Translations under genes and position numbers: made by a program | Assembly: GCA_037178625.1 (NCBI GenBank) | Contig: CM074131.1 | Span: 434,001-498,000 of the forward strand | Length of the DNA: 64,000 nt | DNA from: Skeletonema tropicum | Taxonomy: Eukaryota; Bacillariophyta; Thalassiosirophyceae; Thalassiosirales; Thalassiosiraceae | Direction of reading: 5' to 3' | Shown here: in pieces, positions 32,642-40,862 of the stretch | Numbering within the stretch: position 1 is the first letter of the stretch | Layout: every line of letters starts with the position of its first letter | Notes under the pieces: model-generated | What the model was told of the DNA's origin: nothing | What the model saw: only the letters and a program-made list of their open reading frames with translations | Databases searched by the model: none

Positions 32642-32848
32642 TCTTATAATCTGCTACGGACAACGCCTCCTAGCGAACACACGTTCATGGAGATTCACGT
32701 AAACAAACTATATATTTAATCGTTAGCTAGTAATAAAGGGCGAGCTAGTTCCGTCGTACACAGGTCTACACAGGTCTGGTGCCTGGATAGTAAAGAGGTA
32801 AGGACCCTCTTGGTTCCAGTCACTGATTGAGTCCCGTGTATTCCAACA
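32642..32848 (-). repeat. 3' LTR (207 bp)
   Basis: Base-for-base the same as 40060-40266 as far as I can compare by eye. In element orientation it starts TGTTGGAATACACGG and ends TTATAAGA. It holds a TATATA stretch that could serve as the promoter and a tandem ACAGGTCTAC repeat. Confidence 0.95.
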
Positions 32849-32866
32849 CTCCCTCGTAGCGAGGCA

Positions 32867-35274
32867 TTACCATCCAATTAGCATCTTGCGTAAACGAATA
32901 AATGTTTCAGGATCAAGAGGTTTTGTCAATGCATCTGCAAGTTGATCTTGCGTGTTGACATAATCAGAATTTTGTTCGCGTTCACAAAAGAGCGAAAATG
33001 ATGATACTTCAGCGCAATGTGTTTTGTCCTCGGAGAGAATTTCTGCTTCGTCGCCATACTGATGCATGATTGATTATCTTCGTGCACGGTGCAGTTGAAA
33101 TTTGGAATTGTAATCTCCATCGGGAATGCAGTTTTCAATTCTTTCATCATCTCCATCATTGGAATTACTTCTCGCAGTGCTTGCGATAGCGCGATGTATT
33201 CCGCTTCCGCAGTACTCAAAGCAATTTCCGTTTGCAACTTACTTACCCAGTGAATTGGGCAGTTTGCATACATGAGGATGTATCCAGTTCTTGACATCAC
33301 GCTCTCTGCTGATTCAGCATCTGCATGTTGCCAACCACCAGCGAAATCAGCGTCAACATAGCATTCTAAGCCCAACTTCTTGTCTGGTTTGTAGATAATT
33401 CCCTTGTCCATTGACGTACGTAGATATTTTCCAATCTTCATTACTGCTACCTCGTGACTCCGCTTCGGATCCATCGAAAATCTTGCGCATTGGTGTGTAG
33501 CAACTGAAATGTCTGGTCTAGTATTGCCTTGCAGGTAAGTCAACATCCCGATAGCTGTACGATATTTCCACGTATACTTGCGTTTTATGCCATTGCTGTC
33601 TTTCGATAGAATAGCTTTATCCGCAGGTGTAGAACGAGACTTTGCTGCTTGGCCCCACTTACTGTCATCACCGAGTCCTATCTCACTAACAATTCGTTGG
33701 ATAAGATGAGGTTGTGAAAGCTCGAATGAACCATCATCGTAATGCTGTATCTCTATCCCAAGAAACTTATCAATATCCCCTTCATCAGTGAGAATAAATT
33801 TCTCTTCGCCTTCAACCAAAGACTTGACAAAGTTGTCGAGAGTGTCTTGGCTTGTACTGACTAAGATGCAGTCATCCACATACGTCAATACCGCCAAACC
33901 TTTCTTGAGATAAAGACAGCTATCAATGGCACTCGGAGTTAAACCTCGCTTCATTAGACCTTCTTTCAAATGTTGATACCAATTGTGACTGGCTTGCTTG
34001 AGCCCGTACAGATTCTTCTTCAACTTCAGCAGATATCTAGACTTGTTTGGATCTACTCTCCCCCTCCCGGTATTATCTTCATCGTCTGAATCGTCGTATT
34101 CAAATCCGATGGGGAGTTCCATCCAAATGTCTTCCTCCAAGTCCGCCTGCGGAAACGCTAAGACGAAATCAATAGATTTGGAGTGTAACCCGTGGATCTT
34201 GCAGATAAGGAGTAAAAGTCGAACAGTCAACATATTTACCACCGGAGAATAGGTCTCCCAGTAGTTCTCCCCCCATTGCTGCATACCACCATGCGCACAA
34301 AGTCGTGCTTTATGCTTGAGTAATAGTCCTGCTGGACTCCTCTTGCGCTTAAATGACCAGATTGATTTAATTGCTTTCATGCCGTCAGGCATATCTGATC
34401 TCGGTACTAATTCCCAATGACCCCGCTGTTCATGATCTCTGACTTCTTTTATCATCGCCTCGCGAAAATCGTCTTTGTCGGCCTGTTGCATCGCTTGACC
34501 ATAGTGAAAAGTCTCATTTGATGATATATCTTGAGTGACTAGAGAAAAGAAATGTGTAGCGTTGAAAGTCCCATCGTAGAGTTCATTCGCCTCGTGATAC
34601 TTCTGCATCATACGATGAGTCAAGGTGGGTGATTTACCGTTGGATGTAACATCATGATGAAAGATGTTGTGATTTGGCATAGATATTTCAGAAATGGTGC
34701 TTACTGTTGAAAGAGCAGTGTACAGACATCTGCCAGCACGAGTACGTGACAAGGTTTCTGTAGCAGTTCCAATAGTAGATAGGGCGGTAGCACATTTCTC
34801 TGCCTGAGCTCTAATGCGTTCAGATCGCCGTAGCCCTGCTTCCGCAAGATTGATAACTGTTGGCATCTCCAATTCATTGGAGACCTGAGCTGTTGGAGCT
34901 GGAGCGGTTGATTTCTCTGTCGCTGTCATGGCATTATTGTTTTGTGTACTTCGTTGTGGTGTAGAAAGACTTGCTGCAGCGTCTTCTTCCTTCGCCGAAG
35001 GTAAACTGCCTGACTCGCCGCCTCCCTCGGCAACTGGCACAACTGGCATTGTGTCGATAGGAGCGGATGATGCCGGTGTATTTGGATTCTTGCTGTTGTT
35101 TCGATCGTTTATTATTGCAAAGGGATCAGTAATAGCCGTCGCTTTTCGTTTCCTAGTCCCATCCATCGGCAGGGGTTCGATATTCCCCTCGTTCATATTC
35201 TTCAACCAAGATCTGTCAAACGAAAATCCTCTGAAGTAGCTAGTTCGGATGAAGTCTGAACAAGCTGTTCCCAC
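32867..35274 (-). CDS. copia reverse transcriptase and RNase H (pol part 2)
   Basis: The open frame begins at a GTG with no ATG at its opening, overlapping the integrase frame by 73 bp, so it is expected to be made as a fusion with the upstream frame. After a variable linker the RT domain covers about residues 280-520 of the frame, with the Y-V-D-D active site at 465-468 and the preceding catalytic aspartate region S-I-D-F-V-L-A-F. RNase H follows, with Y-V-D-A-D-F-A-G-G, S-T-A-E-A-E-Y-I-A-L-S and T-K-H-I-A-L-K-Y-H-H-F. The frame then stops at 32926, but the -1 frame supplies the canonical tail E-R-E-Q-N-S-D-Y-V-N-T-Q-D-Q-L-A-D-A-L-T and ends at 32867. The switch is at T-C-T T-T-T around 32986. 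Confidence 0.9.
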
Positions 35275-38200
35275 ATTGGTGGCACCGATGCGTTCTGCAT
35301 ATAGGGTACGGTACTAAAATTGTCATCGAAAACCACATGATATGCTGGTGATACTAGACCTGTAACCGGATTGAATACCAATGCAACTGAACCCGCATGA
35401 ATCGGTGAATGCCCAAGATACACGCCGCATCTTGATCGTGGCTCCCACTTTGGAACTTTACCTCCAGCTGAATGCGCCCTCGAGTCTAAAACAAATACCG
35501 GACAGAATAAAGTGTGAAAGGTCTTCACTGGAACGTTTTCCATCGATACTCCGTGAAGCTTAGCTTCTGGAGTGAGTCCATCCTCGTCAAGATGGAGCAC
35601 ATTGTGACGATCAGCTGCTGCTTTCATTGCAAATGGCCAAAGATAAGTAGAGATCATTTCAGGCCACATCCGCATTCCATGCAGCAATAGCGTTCGAGCA
35701 GTCAAAGTCAAATATTTGTTCTTTGCTTCAATCTTTCCATTTTGTGAATGATGGCCGACACCACAAAATGTAATCGCTTGCTGGTGCAAATTGCAATCGT
35801 CTAACCAAGCCTTATCGGCAAATCTTCCATTATCACAGCGGTATGACTTAACTTTCCTACCCGCAATAGTGAAGATCTTTTCAAATGCTTTCTTCGCTGT
35901 AAGCGTATCCTCCGTGGTGAAAGACTTCATGATATGCACATAGACGTAATCTGATACATGATCCACGAAAGTTGTCGCACCCCAAATACGCTCACTCGTA
36001 AGCTTCCCACTCATTTGTGGAACCAGTCCAGGTTGTGCACTCACAATCTGATCTGCAGACACGCCATCTCCTGGTAGTACCTCAGTTTTCTTCTTGATGC
36101 TCCCACCTCCACCTTTGTGTCGCCACGGGCGGCGTCTAGCGTTGCCAAACAAGCATTCTAGGCACTTCGGCGGAGCTTTCTCACATTGTAGTAGAGACTT
36201 CGGAAGAACTCCAATCTTAGCAAGACGAAAAAGATGCTTGAAATCCAAGTGATATAGGCGATGATGCCATCCTAGCAGCTCCTGTTGAATCGGAGTAAGT
36301 TGCTGTGGACGGGCTAAGGCTTGCGCCTCTTTCTGCGAAACACCTACTCCAACTTCATTCCTGTAGTCAAGAGGGGAGCCAGGTATGTTCTCAAACGAAG
36401 GCTGTAGTTGTGAAACAAGAGTCGAGTCATGGACGGCAATCCGAGTTCCATCCTTGCGACGAATAAGATGATTCTTGCCCGATGCATCTTCTCCCTCGTA
36501 AACCACGCTATCCGTTTTCAAAGTATCACCCTCCATACGTTTGTAAAGTAGGTTTTCTCCAAGTTTGAAAGGATATTTCGATTGTTCTTCCGGTGACTTG
36601 TTGGAGGAACAAGGTAGACAATAATCTGAAGAATACGGCGGCTTGTACCAAGACTCACGCTGATCTGGAATCTGGTCCACCACTCCAACCTCTCCCTCGT
36701 CGTCCTCAACGAAATTAGTCGGTTGTACAGTATACGCAGTTGTAAAAGCGTGACGAACAGTACTATCGTAAAAACGTGACACCCGCGTACAAAATGCCTC
36801 GAAATAAGAATTGCCCTGATAGAGAATCAACTCTGGGAGTTGTGACTCCGACTTGTGCAGAAAGTTCAACCTGTGCTTCTGATTATCCCAAACTAACTCT
36901 GTGCGAGCACCACTAGTCCGAGACCAAGTGCCATCGATTGCAAGAGGATTGTTAGTAGGATCCGTATCATTGAAGAAATTTGACAGCGCTACAACTCCAA
37001 GAATGTTGTAGGGTGTATGCGGATCATAGAATGCACCAGGAATCTGATAAGTCCAAATCTTTCCATCATTGTCAGGTAACTCCAGTCGAAAAGTTCCAAT
37101 GTACCGAACTCGTTCGTCTTCACCACTATGCGTCTGAATGCTTGATGTTACTGCCCTCAAGTCACCGAAGAGATCCCTTTGATTGCTGATGATTAGATTG
37201 GCGCAACTATCAATAAAGAACGGTATTCCATCTGTATCCCATGTAGTTCTATCTGCCCTGAGCTCATCATTATCATCCCCTCCTTTGGTCATAAAGACAG
37301 ATGCTTTCGCATGGACAACAGGAAGTGAAGGACGATGTCGACGTTTCCTCACAAATTTGCGTCGCCGCCGTCTAGATGTCTTGGCTGGCTTTGGTTGTGA
37401 CACGGTAGAGGAAGACCATCGTAGATAGAGGAACTTCAAATATCCAGTTGAGATGAACAAAATCATGAAGAATAGATGCCAAAAAGTTGCCCAGCACCAA
37501 TCCAAACCGCAATCGGGAGGCTTCTTCATACATGAGGTTACATATTCGTAGGGGACCTCAAGACACAGAGGATCAGGTGAATACTTGAATAGAATCGGAG
37601 TATCCAATGCTGCTTCTAGAGAGTCGACCACTTGTGAATCCATACCGACAAGGCATGCAAACGAACCATGAACCTGATAGGATGAATGAAGATACCATTT
37701 CTCTCGCGTGGGGCAGAGATCTTGATGCTTGAATAGGAATTGAGTCTTCGAGTGAAGAATAGCTTTGTTGTTATTACTTTCAGTTTCCCTTTCCTTCCGA
37801 GAAGCAGTACGTAATCCTAATCTCCTGTCTGCTGAATGACCTGGGTCATTCAAGATATCCCAAATCGATCGACCAGGAGATGAAGGGCGGAAAAGATTAT
37901 AGTAGAAACGCGGCCAAAAACAGATTCCTATCCATACCAAGTTAGCGCATTGGAGTGGTATTTGGAGAACTTGCACGCAAACGTAGATCCAGTAGATGAG
38001 GTGAGCCACAAACCACCAGAAGAAGTTCTTCAGCCACAAAACATTTGCTACCTCTGCATTATATACTCGCATAGGGACAGCCATCGGAAACTCACAAACC
38101 TTAATTATGTAGCGCACCAAGTGTACCACAATAAAGGAATAAATGCTGTACGGAATTAAGGCAATTCGGAGTAAAGCAACGAATATGATAACTAAGTAGT

Positions 38201-38276
38201 CTAGGTTATCACATTCCCTTGCTCCAGCAAACTCCGTGCCTCCTAAAAATCCGAGTTTGCAATTTGCCTCTCCCAA
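35202..38276 (-). CDS. copia membrane region, protease and integrase (pol part 1)
   Basis: The 1024-codon open frame opens with TTG; its first ATG is at codon 65, so translation is expected by fusion to gag. Residues 26-59, 78-106, 111-129 and 261-287 are strongly hydrophobic and aromatic, followed by an Arg-rich stretch (301-315). The protease active site reads F-F-I-D-S-C-A (Asp356), with Cys where most aspartic proteases have Gly. The zinc-binding integrase N-terminus follows (H671/H672 region to P-K-C-L-E-C at 705-708), then the catalytic core Asp742, Asp815 (C-D-N-G-R-F) and Glu850 (G-K-I-E-A-K-N). The last part is the usual copia integrase C-terminus. The frame ends 73 bp inside the RT frame. 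Confidence 0.9.
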   Translation of the reverse strand: MGEANCKLGFLGGTEFAGARECDNLDYLVIIFVALLRIALIPYSIYSFIVVHLVRYIIKVCEFPMAVPMRVYNAEVANVLWLKNFFWWFVAHLIYWIYVCVQVLQIPLQCANLVWIGICFWPRFYYNLFRPSSPGRSIWDILNDPGHSADRRLGLRTASRKERETESNNNKAILHSKTQFLFKHQDLCPTREKWYLHSSYQVHGSFACLVGMDSQVVDSLEAALDTPILFKYSPDPLCLEVPYEYVTSCMKKPPDCGLDWCWATFWHLFFMILFISTGYLKFLYLRWSSSTVSQPKPAKTSRRRRRKFVRKRRHRPSLPVVHAKASVFMTKGGDDNDELRADRTTWDTDGIPFFIDSCANLIISNQRDLFGDLRAVTSSIQTHSGEDERVRYIGTFRLELPDNDGKIWTYQIPGAFYDPHTPYNILGVVALSNFFNDTDPTNNPLAIDGTWSRTSGARTELVWDNQKHRLNFLHKSESQLPELILYQGNSYFEAFCTRVSRFYDSTVRHAFTTAYTVQPTNFVEDDEGEVGVVDQIPDQRESWYKPPYSSDYCLPCSSNKSPEEQSKYPFKLGENLLYKRMEGDTLKTDSVVYEGEDASGKNHLIRRKDGTRIAVHDSTLVSQLQPSFENIPGSPLDYRNEVGVGVSQKEAQALARPQQLTPIQQELLGWHHRLYHLDFKHLFRLAKIGVLPKSLLQCEKAPPKCLECLFGNARRRPWRHKGGGGSIKKKTEVLPGDGVSADQIVSAQPGLVPQMSGKLTSERIWGATTFVDHVSDYVYVHIMKSFTTEDTLTAKKAFEKIFTIAGRKVKSYRCDNGRFADKAWLDDCNLHQQAITFCGVGHHSQNGKIEAKNKYLTLTARTLLLHGMRMWPEMISTYLWPFAMKAAADRHNVLHLDEDGLTPEAKLHGVSMENVPVKTFHTLFCPVFVLDSRAHSAGGKVPKWEPRSRCGVYLGHSPIHAGSVALVFNPVTGLVSPAYHVVFDDNFSTVPYMQNASVPPMWEQLVQTSSELATSEDFRLTDLG

Positions 38277-40033
38277 AGTCCTGCCGCCTGCTCATCGGAC
38301 ATTCCATTGCAGACAGCATCGGTGATAAAAGCAGTCCTTTTCTCCTTTTTCCACACGGGGGTCAAGGACTTGGACTTGGTCGAAGAGGAAACTTCAGGTT
38401 TAGCGTTAGCATCCCCTTCAGAATCGTCGGCTTTACGCTTGGAACCTCCATCGCGGCGTCCCTTGCTAGGCTTCTTCCTTTTCCTCAACCAAAGCTCGTG
38501 ATCATGATGATCACCGTTGTTGCACCTCATATACAAGCCAGAATAGGCACCGGTATGATGCTTGTGCTTGTCACACCACTCGAAGAGTTTACCATCTTTT
38601 CTGTAAGTATTCCCCTTCTTGATCGTGCGCCGACGTTCAATACCTTCCACCACTAAATCACTGTTATTACCATCGCGATCCTTGTCATTCGACTTGCCAG
38701 CATCCGAATCTGTCAACGCCTTGACCTTCTTCTGTAGCGTTTTATTCTGCTGCGTGAGAAGAGCCAACTTCTTAGATTCCTCAGTAGCAGGGGCATTGGT
38801 ATCATCCTCATGAGTGTGACCAACCCAAATCTCGGTTGCGTCTGTCTCAAAGTTAAGGACATCAAACGTTGACCTATTGGTAATAAACTTAGTCCACTCA
38901 ATCTCCACCCAGCGACGAAAAACACCTAGTTGAGATTTCTTGAGTTGGCCCATCAGATATTCAGTGTAACGACGATCACCGTAGGCATCTTGACCATGCT
39001 TCTTGCGAATTTCAGTGAGAGCACCCCGCATGCAGCTAATGTAGGCACGCACATCGTCCTTGTAGTGACCAAGAAGAGTAGTCCCTTCAATAACTTTCTC
39101 AAGTTCCTTAGCATCTACCACGGCAGCAGGCTTAACAGCTTCCAAGACGAGCCAGAGGAGGGAGAGACCACAATAGAACTTAGATCCATCCAGTTCCTTC
39201 TCATACTCAACAAATGACTTATCCGATAGAAGAGACTTGTATGAAGCCTCAGTAAGGATTGCACGAATAAAATCATGCGCCATCTGAGATTTAATACGCT
39301 GTTGATGCTTGTGGTTAGCCACCTTCTTCTTATTATCATCCGATGCGTCGAGATCCAAAGTGGACTCTATACGAGGATTAGAGGCAAGGCGAGTGAGACT
39401 ACAGTCAACGGGACCATGAATCCATTGAGACCAATCGGAGACGTTCACGCGGGCAAGTTCATGCCTGGCGGTGAGCATGTGGCTGAAATTAGACACATCA
39501 AAAGAGGCGACCTCAATTTGTCCCACGGTTTTCGGAGTAGCATGGATTTTACCCGTGCCCGACTTTCCAATCAGTAGGAGACTGTCAAAACCACTACCTG
39601 TCTCAAAATGTGCAAGTACTTCCAACAACTTAGACTTATTCTTCTGTTCCAAAGAAAGCGGTTTCCAATCTGCCGGCGGTGTAGACCCTGCCAGGTAGGC
39701 CGAAGAACCACTTTTAGTCATCAAATCAATAGGAATGTTCGACAAAGATGTCGCCTGCGAGTGCACAACTGAACGGATAGGGGCGACTGATGGTTGCGAA
39801 GAATTCTGGACCAATTTGGCCGTGCTTGCAGCTAGTATCTTCACTTCCTTAACTAGAGTCTCCACTCCCTTGACGACAGCTTGATTCGCCTTAACAACGG
39901 CTTGATTCGACTGAACGATAGGGGAAACCACCTCGACGACAAAGCGTTGTAAAACGGACATCGGGTTGGAACCACCAGACGAAGCTGAATCAACCGAACT
40001 ATCATCAGGGAGCTCTTTCCTTTTCTTTGCCAT
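38243..40033 (-). CDS. copia gag-like protein
   Basis: 596 residues from the ATG at 40033; the frame continues into the LTR only through a TTG. The N-terminus is basic (A-K-K-R-K-E-L-P-D-D). The middle is helical with long hydrophobic positions typical of a capsid. In place of a CCHC knuckle, the C-terminal part has W-C-D-K-H-K-H-H-T-G-A-Y-S-G-L-Y then C, H and H residues, probably a divergent zinc-binding nucleic-acid motif. The sequence I-G-K-S-G-T-G-K resembles a P-loop but has no supporting NTPase motifs. The frame ends S-D-F-stop; the zero-frame GAT TTT just before the stop overlaps the start of the pol frame. Confidence 0.85.
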   Translation of the reverse strand: MAKKRKELPDDSSVDSASSGGSNPMSVLQRFVVEVVSPIVQSNQAVVKANQAVVKGVETLVKEVKILAASTAKLVQNSSQPSVAPIRSVVHSQATSLSNIPIDLMTKSGSSAYLAGSTPPADWKPLSLEQKNKSKLLEVLAHFETGSGFDSLLLIGKSGTGKIHATPKTVGQIEVASFDVSNFSHMLTARHELARVNVSDWSQWIHGPVDCSLTRLASNPRIESTLDLDASDDNKKKVANHKHQQRIKSQMAHDFIRAILTEASYKSLLSDKSFVEYEKELDGSKFYCGLSLLWLVLEAVKPAAVVDAKELEKVIEGTTLLGHYKDDVRAYISCMRGALTEIRKKHGQDAYGDRRYTEYLMGQLKKSQLGVFRRWVEIEWTKFITNRSTFDVLNFETDATEIWVGHTHEDDTNAPATEESKKLALLTQQNKTLQKKVKALTDSDAGKSNDKDRDGNNSDLVVEGIERRRTIKKGNTYRKDGKLFEWCDKHKHHTGAYSGLYMRCNNGDHHDHELWLRKRKKPSKGRRDGGSKRKADDSEGDANAKPEVSSSTKSKSLTPVWKKEKRTAFITDAVCNGMSDEQAAGLWERQIANSDF

Positions 40034-40059
40034 TCTTAATGGGTGTGTGTGTGTTAAAC

Positions 40060-40266
40060 TCTTATAATCTGCTACGGACAACGCCTCCTAGCGAACACAC
40101 GTTCATGGAGATTCACGTAAACAAACTATATATTTAATCGTTAGCTAGTAATAAAGGGCGAGCTAGTTCCGTCGTACACAGGTCTACACAGGTCTGGTGC
40201 CTGGATAGTAAAGAGGTAAGGACCCTCTTGGTTCCAGTCACTGATTGAGTCCCGTGTATTCCAACA
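40060..40266 (-). repeat. 5' LTR (207 bp)
   Basis: Identical to the 3' LTR by eye. As the upstream copy in element orientation, it should carry the active promoter. Confidence 0.95.
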
Positions 40267-40624
40267 ATCACTACTACTTTTGGCATCATTGAGAATTCGT
40301 CGTTGGCTTTCGAAATGATGACATGTAAAAATAGTCCCCCCTGTCGCGGTTGCTGCGATGGCAAGCTTGGGGAGGAGACGTGATGCTGATTGATGAGGAG
40401 CTGCTGCCGTGGTGGTTGTTGTGGTTGTTTTGTGTGTTGTACTGGGCACCGCTACGCCATAAATATTAGCATTGGCACGCAGTGAAGTATGTGGGATGTG
40501 GGGAGATGACGCGGCGCAACACAACGTTCCGTTTTTCAAATAACGTCTGCAGTCTCCTTTCAATTATTATGACACTATTAATGGGCAATACATTTTAAAT
40601 TACACATTACATCATTGTTCCCAT
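40267..40624 (-). pseudogene. Phytanoyl-CoA dioxygenase-like gene, 5' portion (upstream of retroelement insertion)
   Basis: An open frame from about 40563 to the LTR junction with codon structure ending S-S-S-D exactly at the target duplication. It opens after a stop with TTG, so it needs an earlier exon. One candidate is ATG at 40624, a 14-nt exon to 40611, intron 40610-40547 (GTAATG..CTGCAG), which is in phase and gives M-G-T-M-I-R-Y-L-K-N-G. That first exon is tentative. The sequence is Thr- and Ala-rich with a basic start, possibly an organelle-targeting leader. Joined across the element, the frame continues G-D-D-G-C-K-S-S-T-V-T-G into the remaining host exon. It is divergent from the kinase-phosphatase gene. 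Confidence 0.62.
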
Positions 40625-40862
40625 GTGAACCGTCGTGGAGGCACGCATGGAATGAGTATCTTTTTGAGTGGCGGGAGCCTTGCTCTAGCCTTGATCTTGC
40701 TTGGATCTTGCAGTTCGGCAGTTGAGGAACATCACATCAACGATGTTGTGGAATGTTGTAGCATGAAGAGAGTGAAGAGACCATGGTCCAATCTCTCTAC
40801 AGAGTTACAGAACGGCGCAGTATTTAAAGTATTGAAAAAGCTGATATATAAAAAGAAGAATC

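Larger units (their letters stand above)
32642..40266 (-). mobile_element. Full-length Ty1/copia LTR retrotransposon
   Basis: A 7625-bp element on the minus strand, bounded by identical 207-bp LTRs that begin TGTTGGAATA and flanked by ATCAC target duplications. Internal order: gag, a hydrophobic region, aspartic protease, integrase, reverse transcriptase, RNase H. Integrase before RT defines the copia superfamily. A purine tract GAGGGAG sits just before the 3' LTR (32849-32855 on the plus strand). No standard initiator-tRNA primer site is recognisable after the 5' LTR, where the sequence is GTTTAACACACACAC. Identical LTRs imply very recent insertion. The frame is broken at three places (see findings), so the copy uses frameshifting, or is defective, or contains sequence errors. 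Confidence 0.95.

Noticed and set aside
39530..39580. P-loop ATPase motif in the gag protein (I-G-K-S-G-T-G-K)
   Set aside because: No Walker B or other NTPase motif follows; likely chance.
40035..40060. Primer-binding site after the 5' LTR
   Set aside because: The sequence is a GT/AC-rich run without resemblance to an initiator methionine tRNA 3' end or another tRNA I can name.
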